Below, one piece after another: positions 44,316 through 53,078 of a DNA stretch of 64,000 bases. The DNA comes from Pedobacter endophyticus (GTDB lineage Bacteria > Bacteroidota > Bacteroidia > Sphingobacteriales > Sphingobacteriaceae). Under the pieces are notes generated by a model. That model was not told the origin of the DNA. It saw nothing but the letters and a program-made list of their open reading frames with translations, and made no database searches. The translations under genes and the position numbers were made by a program. The stretch is taken from contig NZ_CP064939.1 of the NCBI RefSeq assembly GCF_015679185.1, positions 62,001 through 126,000 of the forward strand. Reading direction: 5' to 3'. Within the stretch, counting starts at the first letter, position 1, and the number at the start of each line of letters is the position of its first letter.

Positions 44316-45272
44316 ATGTCACAAGAAAACGAACACGTTCAGTGTTTAATTATCGGTTCCGGCCCAGCCGGTTATACAGCAGCAATTTACGCAGCTCGTG
44401 CCGATCTAAAACCTGTTATGTACACCGGAATGCAAGCTGGCGGTCAGCTTACGCAAACAACTGATGTCGAAAATTTTCCAGGTTACCCCGAAGGAATTAT
44501 GGGACCAGAAATGATGGAAGACTTTCGCAAACAGGCCGAGCGTTTCGGTACAGATATCCGTTTTGGTTATGTAAGTTCAGTCGATTTTTCTTCTGCGCCA
44601 CATAAAGTGGTTGTTGATGAGATTAAAACAGTTACTGCCGATACCGTAATTATTGCCACTGGTGCAACCGCTAAATGGTTGGGCTTACCCAGCGAGCAAC
44701 AATACAACGGTTTTGGTGTTTCAGCATGTGCAGTTTGCGATGGTTTTTTCTTTAAAGGACAAGATGTTGCAATTGTAGGCGCCGGCGATACTGCTGCCGA
44801 AGAAGCAACGTATTTGGCTAAGCTTTGTAAAACCGTTCATTTGCTCGTTCGCCGCGATGAGTTTAGAGCTTCAAAAGCGATGGTAAACCGTGTGTTGGCT
44901 ACCCCGAATATTGTAGTTCATTACAATACCGAAACCAAAGAGATATTGGGTAACGGTAAAAACGTAACCGCGGTAAAAGTGGTTAACAATCAAACCAACG
45001 AAGAGCATGATATTGCGGTTGAAGGATTTTTTGTAGCCATTGGCCACAAACCTAATACCGATATCTTCAAAGGCCAGCTAGAAATGAACGAAACGGGGTA
45101 TTTAACCACCAAACCGGGCACAACATTTACTAATGTGGAGGGCGTTTTTGCTTGTGGCGATGTGCAGGATATGTACTACCGCCAGGCTGTAACCGCTGCG
45201 GGCTCGGGCTGTATGGCTGCTTTAGATGCAGAAAGGTTTCTTGCTGCCAAAGAGCATCCTGTAGAAGCTTAA
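44316..45272 (+). CDS. trxB: Thioredoxin reductase
   Basis: NADPH-dependent flavoenzyme that reduces thioredoxin. 318 residues with the FAD-binding GSGPAGYTAA (14-23), the redox-active CAVC pair (Cys138, Cys141), the NADPH-binding GAGDTAAEEA, and the C-terminal FACGDVQD flavin site. Size and order of domains match the low-molecular-weight bacterial enzyme. It has its own promoter and terminator. It may keep the secreted thioredoxin-like proteins' cytoplasmic counterparts reduced; thioredoxin itself is not in this window. Confidence 0.96.
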   Translation: MSQENEHVQCLIIGSGPAGYTAAIYAARADLKPVMYTGMQAGGQLTQTTDVENFPGYPEGIMGPEMMEDFRKQAERFGTDIRFGYVSSVDFSSAPHKVVVDEIKTVTADTVIIATGATAKWLGLPSEQQYNGFGVSACAVCDGFFFKGQDVAIVGAGDTAAEEATYLAKLCKTVHLLVRRDEFRASKAMVNRVLATPNIVVHYNTETKEILGNGKNVTAVKVVNNQTNEEHDIAVEGFFVAIGHKPNTDIFKGQLEMNETGYLTTKPGTTFTNVEGVFACGDVQDMYYRQAVTAAGSGCMAALDAERFLAAKEHPVEA

Positions 45273-45291
45273 AAATTCATTTAAATAAATA

Positions 45292-45323
45292 AAAAAGGGA
45301 AATCAATAACGATTTCCCTTTTT
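45292..45323 (+). terminator. Terminator of trxB
   Basis: Perfect 13-bp stem AAAAAGGGAAATC / GATTTCCCTTTTT with a 6-base loop and T-run. Confidence 0.9.
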
Positions 45324-45512
45324 TTGTTGAAGCAATTTTCGCCGAATAGGCCAAGTTGGACAAGCTGTGGCGCTCGCCGATTAATCAAAGAAAAACGAGG
45401 GCAACACGCTACTATCAAACGTTTGATCTGTGTTGTAACGAAAATGTGATATTAAAAATCTTTCCATAACCTATATCTTGGGTTAATAATACAAACTAAA
45501 GCAAAACCAGTT

Positions 45513-47411
45513 ATGAATAAAGCATTATCGATCCTTGTTGGCGTTTTAATCGGTACAAGTGCCTTTGCCCAAAATGATCCCAATTTGGGTATTATTCCGG
45601 CGCCCGTAAGTATCACAAGATCAAACGGAAATTTCATTTTAGACAAAACAACGGTTTTAATCAACCAAAGTATCGATGGGGCCAAATCTGCAGATCTCCT
45701 AAACGCATTTATCGTTACCAAAGCGGGCTATGCCTTAAGAGAAGCGAAGGTACAGCAGCCAAATCAAAAAAGCATTTTATTAACGTCCGTAGGGGCCGAA
45801 AAGTTGCCAGCAGAGGGCTACACTATTACGGTAACGCCGAAACAATTTGTAATTAAGGGTAAGGGTGCCGGATTGTTTTATGCGGTGCAATCGGTGATGC
45901 AAATGATGCCCGATAAAGTAGGAGATAAGATTACCGTGCCGGGCACTACCATTAACGATTATCCTCGTTTTAGTTATCGCGGAACAATGCTTGATGTTTG
46001 TCGTCATTTTTTCCCGATATCATTCATTAAAAAGTACATCGATCAGCTGGCCTACTATAAAATAAACACTTTTCACTGGCATTTGACCGACGATCAGGGC
46101 TGGAGAATGGAAATTAAAAAATATCCGAAATTAACAACCGTAGGGTCAGTTAGAAACGGTACTATTATTGGCCACTACCCCGGTACCGGAAATTACTTAA
46201 CAGAGGTTAGGGGTTTTTATACCCAGGAAGAAGCTAAAGATTTGGTAAAATATGCGGCCGAACGTCATATTACAATCATTCCTGAAATTGAATTGCCGGG
46301 CCATGCCTCTGCTGCAATTGCCGCCTACCCTGAATTGAGCTGTTTCCCCGATCGCGATACTTTTGTGAGCGATAAAACACCATGGGCAGGAAGTAAAAAG
46401 GGCAAGCAGGTACAACAAACATGGGGCGTTTTTGATGATATTTTTGTTCCCTCAGAAAATACCTTCACCTTTCTCGAAAATGTACTCGACGAAGTAATTG
46501 CAATTTTCCCTTCGAAATATATCCATATCGGAGGTGATGAAGCGCCTAAAACTTATTGGAAAGAATCGCCATTTTGCCAGTCTCTGATGAAAGAAAAAGG
46601 ATTGAAAGACGAACACGAATTGCAGAGCTATTTTATTCAAACCATAGAAAAGCATGTGAATGCGAAAGGTCGTTCAATCATCGGCTGGGACGAAATTTTG
46701 GAAGGTGGTTTAGCGCCCAATGCAACGGTAATGAGTTGGAGAGGTGAAGCCGGCGGTATTGCTGCGGCACAACAAAACCACGATGTAATTATGACGCCGG
46801 GCTCAATGGGACTGTATATAGATCATAAACAATCTAATTCTCCCGATGAACCCGTAACCATCGGCGGTTACGCTCCTTACCAAAAAATTTATGCTTACAA
46901 CCCAGTTCCAAAGGTATTAACAGAAGACCAGAAGAAACATGTTAAGGGCGTACAGGCCAATTTATGGACAGAATACATTAAAACGCCTGCAAAAGCAGAA
47001 AATCATGCTTTCCCGCGTTTGTTGGCTTTATCTGAGATTGCCTGGTCGCCGGTTGACCGCAAAGATTCAGTAAACTTTTCGGAAGTGCGTCTACCGGTTC
47101 ACCTTTCCCGTTTAGATAAAATGGGCGTGAACTTTTGGGTACCCACACCAATCGGTATCAGCGATAAGACTTTAAACGGTGGCAATTTTACCATCGATCT
47201 TAAAGCACCCGTAAAAGGCAGCAAAATCTATTATTCTCTCGATTCTTCGCGTCCATCTGAAAATGCATTTTTATATAATTCGCCAATAAAAGTTACCGTT
47301 CCGCAGGGCGAAAAAAGAGTATTGAAAACGATAGTTGTGGCCCCAAGCGGAAGACGAAGTGTAGTTACCGAAACGCTTTTGAATAACGGCGCTGCTGACG
47401 TTAAGAAATAG
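45513..47411 (+). CDS. Beta-N-acetylhexosaminidase (GH20)
   Basis: 632-residue secreted glycosidase that removes terminal GlcNAc/GalNAc by substrate-assisted catalysis. Signal peptide 1-19 (AFAQ), GH20b-type N-terminal domain (about 25-150), then the GH20 barrel with FHWHLTDDQGWRMEIKKYP and the catalytic pair Asp342-Glu343 in HIGGDEAPKTYW. The C-terminal part (about 545-625; KGSKIYYSLDSSRPS) is the chitobiase-type C-terminal beta-domain. Likely acts in the periplasm on chitin- or peptidoglycan-derived oligosaccharides or glycoprotein glycans. Own terminator downstream. Confidence 0.94.
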   Translation: MNKALSILVGVLIGTSAFAQNDPNLGIIPAPVSITRSNGNFILDKTTVLINQSIDGAKSADLLNAFIVTKAGYALREAKVQQPNQKSILLTSVGAEKLPAEGYTITVTPKQFVIKGKGAGLFYAVQSVMQMMPDKVGDKITVPGTTINDYPRFSYRGTMLDVCRHFFPISFIKKYIDQLAYYKINTFHWHLTDDQGWRMEIKKYPKLTTVGSVRNGTIIGHYPGTGNYLTEVRGFYTQEEAKDLVKYAAERHITIIPEIELPGHASAAIAAYPELSCFPDRDTFVSDKTPWAGSKKGKQVQQTWGVFDDIFVPSENTFTFLENVLDEVIAIFPSKYIHIGGDEAPKTYWKESPFCQSLMKEKGLKDEHELQSYFIQTIEKHVNAKGRSIIGWDEILEGGLAPNATVMSWRGEAGGIAAAQQNHDVIMTPGSMGLYIDHKQSNSPDEPVTIGGYAPYQKIYAYNPVPKVLTEDQKKHVKGVQANLWTEYIKTPAKAENHAFPRLLALSEIAWSPVDRKDSVNFSEVRLPVHLSRLDKMGVNFWVPTPIGISDKTLNGGNFTIDLKAPVKGSKIYYSLDSSRPSENAFLYNSPIKVTVPQGEKRVLKTIVVAPSGRRSVVTETLLNNGAADVKK

Positions 47412-47472
47412 TCGGGAGTCTTTAGTCGGGAGTCTAGAGTCCATAGTCGGGAGTCGAAAGCCCGAAGATTTC

Positions 47473-47526
47473 AGTCATCCGATGAATGCCAGGCAACATG
47501 CTGATATTCATCGGATGACTTTTTTA
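47473..47526 (+). terminator. Terminator of the hexosaminidase gene
   Basis: 15-bp perfect stem AGTCATCCGATGAAT / ATTCATCGGATGACT with an 18-base loop and a T6 tail. Confidence 0.85.
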
Positions 47527-47566
47527 AAATCGGCGTAATCACTTTAATCGATGGAACCACATTTAT

Positions 47567-47950
47567 ATGGAAGAGAATCAGAAATTTTCGCTAATTGATC
47601 GTTTAAGAAGCTTTAAATATGCTTTTAATGGGCTAAAGCTGTTTCTGCTCAACGATCATAACGGAAGAATCCATGTAGTAGCAGCGGTTATAGCAATTGC
47701 ACTTTCTTGGTGGCTGCATATTTCTAGGCTAGAATGGGTAGCCATTTTATCAGTTATCGCAATCGTTCTCGCCGCAGAAATTATTAATTCGTCTATCGAA
47801 AAGCTTGCCGATGTTGTTTCGCCCAGTTACCACCCGCAAATTAAAATAGTAAAAGATTTGGCTGCAGCCGCCGTCCTAATTGCGGCATTTTTGGCTTTGG
47901 CAGTTGGCGCAATTGTGTTTTTGCCGCCGATACTATCCGTCATCCGATAG
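47567..47950 (+). CDS. dgkA: Diacylglycerol/undecaprenol kinase family protein
   Basis: 127-residue integral membrane kinase of the DgkA family. It has the N-terminal amphipathic SFKYAFNGLK segment, three transmembrane helices (about 36-52, 56-75, 100-122) and the family signature AAEIINSSIEKLAD between helices 2 and 3. Gram-negative members phosphorylate diacylglycerol, Gram-positive ones undecaprenol; sequence alone does not settle which here. Located just after the hexosaminidase terminator, transcribed separately. Confidence 0.9.
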   Translation: MEENQKFSLIDRLRSFKYAFNGLKLFLLNDHNGRIHVVAAVIAIALSWWLHISRLEWVAILSVIAIVLAAEIINSSIEKLADVVSPSYHPQIKIVKDLAAAAVLIAAFLALAVGAIVFLPPILSVIR

Positions 47951-48293
47951 CTATCGGATCTGAGCCTTTCGAGTTCGCTCAACATAAACTCAGTCGAAGA
48001 CCTTTTTTATTGGATAAAACCATTAACATCCGCCCTTCGACTAAGCCTGTATTGAGCATTTCGACTACGCTCAATACAAGCTCAAGTCGAAATATTCTGG
48101 GTGACAATGTTTTATAGTTTTATCCTCAACTAAATGACATTGAACGCCTGACCGGACGGGCAGGCAGTGAAGGATCTCCAAGCGATGGAACACTGGCTTT
48201 AACAAAGCACACGCCTTTGCGCCGCCACTTGTAGGAGCAAATATCTCTCCCGCTAAAAAATCGGGATTCGATATGACAGGTGTTTTAACGGTT
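47951..48293. repeat. Gene-free spacer of dispersed repeats
   Basis: Contains the palindrome ATCCGATAGCTATCGGAT (about 47943-47960), facing GAGCnnnTCGA half-sites with CTTCGACT copies (about 47970-48085), and a GATCTCCAAGCGATGGAACA unit (from about 48172) of a second dispersed family. No gene seen. Confidence 0.6.
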
Positions 48294-48860
48294 TTACTGT
48301 AAATCGGCTGCCGTAGCTGCTCTGGATTCTTCGGCCTTATCCTGAATAATTTTATCCCAGCGGGCCTGCATTTTATGATTCGAACCGTGTTCCGTTTCCG
48401 CGTCATAATTACGCTGCATCGTATCAAAATAATCGCTTATTTCATTGGCGAGTTTAGAAATCTCAGCTTTGTAATTCCTTACCGAATAGTTTCTATTTTT
48501 TAAAACCCGCTCAGCTTCCGACAGTAAAATATACTGAATGTTTACATGGCCTTGCTCATGATGCAACAAATCGGCACTAACCTGCGGATTTTTAATCTTG
48601 TCCCACTTCACCCATGAACGTTTTTTGTCGATACTTACCTCGTTTTTAAGCTTAATGGCCACGCGATTGCGATAAACCGTCGATTCGTAACTGTACTTCC
48701 ACGTCATCGCCGTTAAGGCAAAAAAAGGCGATTGCGTATCAGCCGGGCCTTTAAAATAAGTTTCCCAATCGAGCCGAACAGGGTCATTAAAACCTTCTTT
48801 AAAACCAAAGCTAAAAGGTAGCGTAATTAAAAGCAATGCAACAATAATCAGTTTTTTCAC
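48294..48860 (-). CDS. DUF922-like secreted protein with HExxH motif
   Basis: 188 residues starting at GTG (48860), with a signal peptide (about 1-20, SFGF) and a single mostly alpha/beta domain. HHEQGHVNIQ provides an HExxH zinc-peptidase-like motif on a helix, with a downstream acidic helix, as in the DUF922 family of putative periplasmic proteases. The C-terminal quarter is helical and charged. It is monocistronic. Protease activity is a family-level prediction only. Confidence 0.78.
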   Translation of the reverse strand: MKKLIIVALLLITLPFSFGFKEGFNDPVRLDWETYFKGPADTQSPFFALTAMTWKYSYESTVYRNRVAIKLKNEVSIDKKRSWVKWDKIKNPQVSADLLHHEQGHVNIQYILLSEAERVLKNRNYSVRNYKAEISKLANEISDYFDTMQRNYDAETEHGSNHKMQARWDKIIQDKAEESRAATAADLQ

Positions 48861-48964
48861 GTGGTCTAATTTAACTCAACACTAATGAATCTGTACCGAT
48901 TTATCCCATTTCCGGAATGTAAATCACGATAGTTCATGTAAAAAATACATCGAAAAAATCGTGC

Positions 48965-49570
48965 CTAAATTCGTTCGGGCTGCGAAATTTGGCTACTAAT
49001 GCGCTCAAATTTTTCTATCAGCAAAGCAATTCGCTCCTTTTCGCGTTTAATAACCGCTTTTCGTAGCAATGTTGAGCAGAACAACATCCACAGGACCGTT
49101 AGCCCAACGGCAATTACTTTTTGGATCAGGCTAAGGTAGCTCAGCATTTCGATGAAGTAGAAAATCATCCCCAACGAAAGGGCAACCGTGTAAAACCAAT
49201 AGAGCGAATCGTAAAGTTTATAGCGGTTTAACTGATAAATTTTTAGCGCACTTAAGTAGGCCGCAGGATGAACGGTATAATCGCTCTTGGCAATTAACCG
49301 GTGGTCGCGGTAAAGAATAACTGTGTAAACGCCAATGGCCGCCAGCGTAATACTGATGCCAACGTGGGTAGTCCACGAGTCGAAATGATAAAAAATCCAT
49401 AACGCAGCAATTGCAATAAAAGATAAACTCATGCCCAAAATATTTAAGGCCGATTTCAGCTTTAAGCCATTTACTTCTTTTTTTACCTGTTGCAACATTT
49501 CATCAGCAGAAACCTTAACTTCTACCTCGTGCTTTTGCCACAACTCCTGTATTTGATCAAACGCTTGCAT
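48965..49570 (-). CDS. Four-helix membrane protein, putative anti-sigma partner
   Basis: 201 residues: a soluble N-terminal region (1-38) with a charged amphipathic helix, four predicted membrane helices (about 38-62, 68-88, 118-140, 148-168) and a charged cytoplasmic C-terminal helix. It has no recognisable anti-sigma domain, but the gene overlaps the end of the ECF sigma gene by 14 bases, the usual placement of a sigma factor's membrane regulator. The role is therefore inferred from position only. Confidence 0.65.
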   Translation of the reverse strand: MQAFDQIQELWQKHEVEVKVSADEMLQQVKKEVNGLKLKSALNILGMSLSFIAIAALWIFYHFDSWTTHVGISITLAAIGVYTVILYRDHRLIAKSDYTVHPAAYLSALKIYQLNRYKLYDSLYWFYTVALSLGMIFYFIEMLSYLSLIQKVIAVGLTVLWMLFCSTLLRKAVIKREKERIALLIEKFERISSQISQPERI

Positions 49571-50054
49571 ACTGGTTATATAGTTCTGTTAATTTTTGTT
49601 TAATGCGATGAATTTTAACCCTCAAATTGCCCTCACTAATGCCCGATATATCAGCAATTTCATGATAGGGTAGCTCATCCAATACCATAGTAATAATTAA
49701 GCGGTCGTTTTCCTCAAGTTTTGAGATGCAAGTATAAAGCAGGGCCACCTGTTCATTTTTTTCAGATACTTCCTCTATTTTGCTTTCAATAATGTTATCC
49801 GTTAGTTCGTCTTTTGCCTGCCTTTTCTCCGACCTCAAGTACGTTAAGCAGGTGTTAACGGCGATTCTATAAATCCAGGTAGAGATCAGCGATTTGTTCC
49901 TAAACTTATCCAGGTTTTGCCAAACCTTTAAAAAAGTTTCCTGCAAAAGATCGTTCGCAGCATCGGCATCACCGGTATAGCCATAACATAAATGGAAAAT
50001 TTTTTTTGAATTCGAATCGAAGATTTGCTTAAATAACTTGTCTTTTTGCTCCAT
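49557..50054 (-). CDS. ECF-type RNA polymerase sigma factor
   Basis: 165-residue sigma-70-family factor. Region 2 (about 10-80) includes FHLCYGYTGDADAANDLLQE then TFLKVWQNLDKFR and STWIYRIAVNTCLTYLR; region 4 (about 105-160) has LPYHEIADISGISEGNLRVK then IHRIKQKL as the helix-turn-helix. Regions 1 and 3 are missing, as in ECF factors. Co-expressed with the membrane protein whose gene overlaps its 3' end. Target promoters cannot be deduced from this window. Confidence 0.92.
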   Translation of the reverse strand: MEQKDKLFKQIFDSNSKKIFHLCYGYTGDADAANDLLQETFLKVWQNLDKFRNKSLISTWIYRIAVNTCLTYLRSEKRQAKDELTDNIIESKIEEVSEKNEQVALLYTCISKLEENDRLIITMVLDELPYHEIADISGISEGNLRVKIHRIKQKLTELYNQYASV

Positions 50055-50125
50055 TTAGGGTTTGATCGTGTTTTTTAGATGGTCGAAAGTCGATAATGTT
50101 ACAGAAAAGCTAAAAATAATAATTG

Positions 50126-50156
50126 TTTGCTTACTAGCTTCAAATAATTACTTTTG
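50126..50156 (+). promoter_or_regulatory. Promoter of the dicarboxylate symporter operon
   Basis: TTTG at 50126-50129, 19-base spacer, TACTTTTG at 50149-50156; the ATG follows 20 bases later. Confidence 0.72.
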
Positions 50157-50175
50157 TGCTTAAACCAAACTCGAT

Positions 50176-51759
50176 ATGAAAAGAAACAAACCGATGTTAA
50201 TTGCAGTAATCTCCCTAGTTCTGTTGGCTATTTTACAAAATGCACTCGGTTTTTTTGATGTTATAGGTGCCGGAAAAGAAGGTAACGTACTTTTGGCGCT
50301 TAAAGATTATATTCCTATGTATGCGCTGGCATTTGGAGGATTTCTTTTGTACATTTTGCCCAAAAAACTGAGCTTACTTACCTTCAGCTTGCTGTTGGTT
50401 GGGTTTTTGTCGTTTAGTGCTTTCTTGTTCTTAAACGCCCAGTTTACCTGGAATATTAGTCTCTCCCCATCAATAGATACCGCCTTTTTTATTTTAAGAT
50501 GGGTCATGCTGGGCTTCATCGTTTTTTACGGATTTGTAAAAAAGACACTTACTTTTTGGATTCTCGTTGCATTGCTCGTAGGTATTTCAATAGGGCACGA
50601 TTTTCCCTTTTTCGGACAAAGTTTACAGATATTCAGTCAAATTTTCTTAAAATTAATCAAGGTAATTATTGCCCCGTTGCTTTTTGCAACACTGGTTTAC
50701 GGTATTGCCGGCCATTCAGATATTAAGCAGGTTGGGCGTATGGGGTGGAAGTCGTTATTATACTTCGAAGTGGTAACCACCTTTGCCTTATTTATCGGCC
50801 TCGCTGCAATTAATATTAGTAAGGCCGGAGTGGGCATTAAACAAGCCGACGCCGTTGTGCACGATATCCCGAAGGTAGAGCCGCAAACCGCAAAAGAAGT
50901 AATCCTGCATATTTTTCCTGATAGCATTGCCAAAAGTATGGCTGGCGGCGATGTACTGCAAATAGTAATATTCAGCGTACTATTTGGTATTGCGTTAATC
51001 ATGGTGCCAATGGCCCAACGAAAACCGCTGATCAGCTTTACCGAAAGCTTATCGGAAACGATGTTTAAGTTTACCAACATCGTGATGTATTTTGCCCCGA
51101 TTGGCGTAGGGGCCGCAATGGCCTATACAGTGGGGCACATGGGCCTTGGCGTACTCGTTAATCTCTTTCACCTGCTCATTACCTTATACATTGCACTCAT
51201 TGTGTTCTTATTGGTGGTACTGTTGCCAATTGCGTTAATTGTTAAGCTTCCAATCAGAAGATTTATACAGGCCATTGCCGAGCCCGTATCCATCGCTTTT
51301 GCAACAACCAGTTCAGAAGCTGCCTTACCACGGGCTATGGAAGCTATGGTAAGCATAGGCGTACCGCGTAAAATAGTGGCCTTTGTAATGCCAACCGGCT
51401 ATAGCTTTAATTTAGATGGAACTACGCTGTACCTGGCCCTGGCATCGATTTTTGTTGCGCAGGCAGCTAATATTCATTTAAGTTTTGGCCATCAACTGGT
51501 TATTGTATTCACGTTAATGTTAACGAGCAAGGGCGTGGCCGGCGTGCCGAGGGCCTCACTGGTTATTTTATTGGGTACTGCAGCATCATTTGGCCTGCCA
51601 ACATGGCCAATATTTATCATTTTGGGCATAGATGAATTAATGGATATGGCCCGCACATCGGTAAATGTAATCGGAAACTGCTTAGCTTCGGTAGTAGTTG
51701 CCAAGTGGGAAGGTGAATTTGATCCAAACAGTGTTGAAGCAAAAGAAATAGAAATATGA
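50176..51759 (+). CDS. Dicarboxylate/amino acid:cation symporter with N-terminal extension
   Basis: 527-residue DAACS (GltP/DctA-type) transporter that imports glutamate, aspartate or C4-dicarboxylates with Na+ or H+. The core (about 120-515) shows the re-entrant serine-rich loop TTSSEAALPRAMEAM, the TGYSFNLDGTTLYLALASI helix and GVAGVPRASLV plus the C-terminal VNVIGNCLASVVVAKWEGEF. The first 115 residues add about four extra hydrophobic helices that the family (about 420-440 residues) usually lacks. It shares a 4-base ATGA overlap with the next gene. Confidence 0.9.
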   Translation: MKRNKPMLIAVISLVLLAILQNALGFFDVIGAGKEGNVLLALKDYIPMYALAFGGFLLYILPKKLSLLTFSLLLVGFLSFSAFLFLNAQFTWNISLSPSIDTAFFILRWVMLGFIVFYGFVKKTLTFWILVALLVGISIGHDFPFFGQSLQIFSQIFLKLIKVIIAPLLFATLVYGIAGHSDIKQVGRMGWKSLLYFEVVTTFALFIGLAAINISKAGVGIKQADAVVHDIPKVEPQTAKEVILHIFPDSIAKSMAGGDVLQIVIFSVLFGIALIMVPMAQRKPLISFTESLSETMFKFTNIVMYFAPIGVGAAMAYTVGHMGLGVLVNLFHLLITLYIALIVFLLVVLLPIALIVKLPIRRFIQAIAEPVSIAFATTSSEAALPRAMEAMVSIGVPRKIVAFVMPTGYSFNLDGTTLYLALASIFVAQAANIHLSFGHQLVIVFTLMLTSKGVAGVPRASLVILLGTAASFGLPTWPIFIILGIDELMDMARTSVNVIGNCLASVVVAKWEGEFDPNSVEAKEIEI

Positions 51760-52256
51760 GTTCGAGAGGAAAGAAGATATTCTTAGCCATTACAATCATC
51801 GTTCCGATGATTATTTATTGTTACATTTATTACAAACCGATTATTCAAAATGCACCGTTCCGCAAAGATGACTTTGTATCAATGCAGTTTAAGTATGGAT
51901 TGAAAGATCCATTGGAAAACAGTTACGATTCGTCAACCGGTGCCTATCAATATGTTAATACCAAAGATTCGGTGGTTAAAAAAACCGTTCTCTTAAAAAG
52001 CGACGATATTTTGTATATGCACAGAAAAGCAAACGAAATTGGTCTTTGGAATTTCCCTGACACAATCGGCAAGAAAAGCGATAAATCGAGGATGGTGCCG
52101 CGTTACGACATCACTTTTAATTACAAAGAAAAATCGAAACACGTAGTAATTTATGGCGATTTCGATGGAAACCCGAAGCTGCTCGATGCCGCCGTGCAAA
52201 TGAGGAAAGTAATTCAGGAAACCTTAACCCAGGCAGAGCGGCGATCGGGGAAATAA
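51756..52256 (+). CDS. Membrane-anchored hypothetical protein
   Basis: 166 residues with one N-terminal transmembrane helix (about 7-26) and a soluble extracytoplasmic domain of mixed beta-strand pattern (YDITFNYKEKSKHVVIYGDF). I do not recognise the family. It overlaps the symporter gene (ATGA), so the two are co-translated; it might be an accessory or unrelated passenger. The spacer after it contains no gene up to rplU. Confidence 0.7.
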   Translation: MSSRGKKIFLAITIIVPMIIYCYIYYKPIIQNAPFRKDDFVSMQFKYGLKDPLENSYDSSTGAYQYVNTKDSVVKKTVLLKSDDILYMHRKANEIGLWNFPDTIGKKSDKSRMVPRYDITFNYKEKSKHVVIYGDFDGNPKLLDAAVQMRKVIQETLTQAERRSGK

Positions 52257-52396
52257 TTTCTTAGATGAACGCCGCAATGAGCAGGGGTTGAAAAGGGACA
52301 GCGTTTATAACAAAGCGTTTACTTAGGGTTTTGAGTAAAGAATCTGAGTATTTGTTTTTTTTGGAAACGTGCGGTTTAGTGTCAATGGCGGGCCGT

Positions 52397-52536
52397 AGTC
52401 CTGCTGCAAGCCTGTAGTTCCAATAACAAAGAAAAATTGTTATCGGAAGCTACCTGGCAACATCAGGTTTAGGTACAAGGGTCTTTCTTTCGAGCTGTTT
52501 ACCGAAAACATATGCGGTGGTTAGCGGAAGCAGGGC
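52397..52536. other. Structured non-coding element upstream of rplU
   Basis: In the 460-base gap before rplU, a long imperfect hairpin centres on TAGTTCCAATAACAA (52415-52429) and TTGTTATCGGAAGCTA (52437-52452), extended outward by CCTG...CAGG-type pairing. It is flanked by GCGGTTTAGTGTC on the left and GCGGTGGTTAGCGG on the right. Too GC-rich for its surroundings and not coding in any frame. Identity unknown. Confidence 0.4.
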
Positions 52537-52644
52537 AGGAGCTACCTAAGCACTACCGAACTAGCTGTTCAACAAAATATAACAATCGATCTTAAAAACC
52601 CTTAAACGCTGTAAATCTCGGTTAAAAATAATTTTCGATATGTG

Positions 52645-52676
52645 TTTGTGTGTTAATTGAAATTATTCTATATTTG
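52645..52676 (+). promoter_or_regulatory. Promoter of rplU-rpmA
   Basis: TTTG at 52645-52648, exactly 20 bases, TATATTTG at 52669-52676: a full match to the Bacteroidota housekeeping consensus, 40 bases before the ATG. Confidence 0.85.
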
Positions 52677-52716
52677 CACCTCGTTAAATAAAAATTAAAA
52701 AACTAATATTTAAACA

Positions 52717-53028
52717 ATGTACGCAATAGTAAATATAGCAGGGCAGCAATTTAAAGTTGCTAAAGACCAGCACCTTTTTGTACACAGATTGCAAGGAGAT
52801 GAAGGCGCTAGTATTGAATTTGATAATGTATTGTTGGTTGATAATGGTGGTGCTATCACTGTAGGAGCTCCTGCAGTTCAAGGCGCTAAAGTTTCGGCTA
52901 AGATCGTATCTCATTTAAAAGGTGATAAAGTAATCGTTTTCCACAAGAAACGTAGAAAAGGTTACAAAAAGAAAAACGGTCACCGCCAGTTCTTCACTAA
53001 GATTCAGATCTCTGACATCACGTTATAA
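52717..53028 (+). CDS. rplU: 50S ribosomal protein L21
   Basis: 103-residue ribosomal protein. Starts [18 protein letters not shown], with the L21 beta-barrel and the C-terminal basic motif [16 protein letters not shown] followed by the TKIQISDI strand. First gene of the conserved rplU-rpmA pair, expressed from the strong promoter just upstream. Confidence 0.97.
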   Translation: MYAIVNIAGQQFKVAKDQHLFVHRLQGDEGASIEFDNVLLVDNGGAITVGAPAVQGAKVSAKIVSHLKGDKVIVFHKKRRKGYKKKNGHRQFFTKIQISDITL

Positions 53029-53078
53029 TTAATTGTTAACCAATAATTCGCCTTTAGCGAATTACAAAATATAAAATC

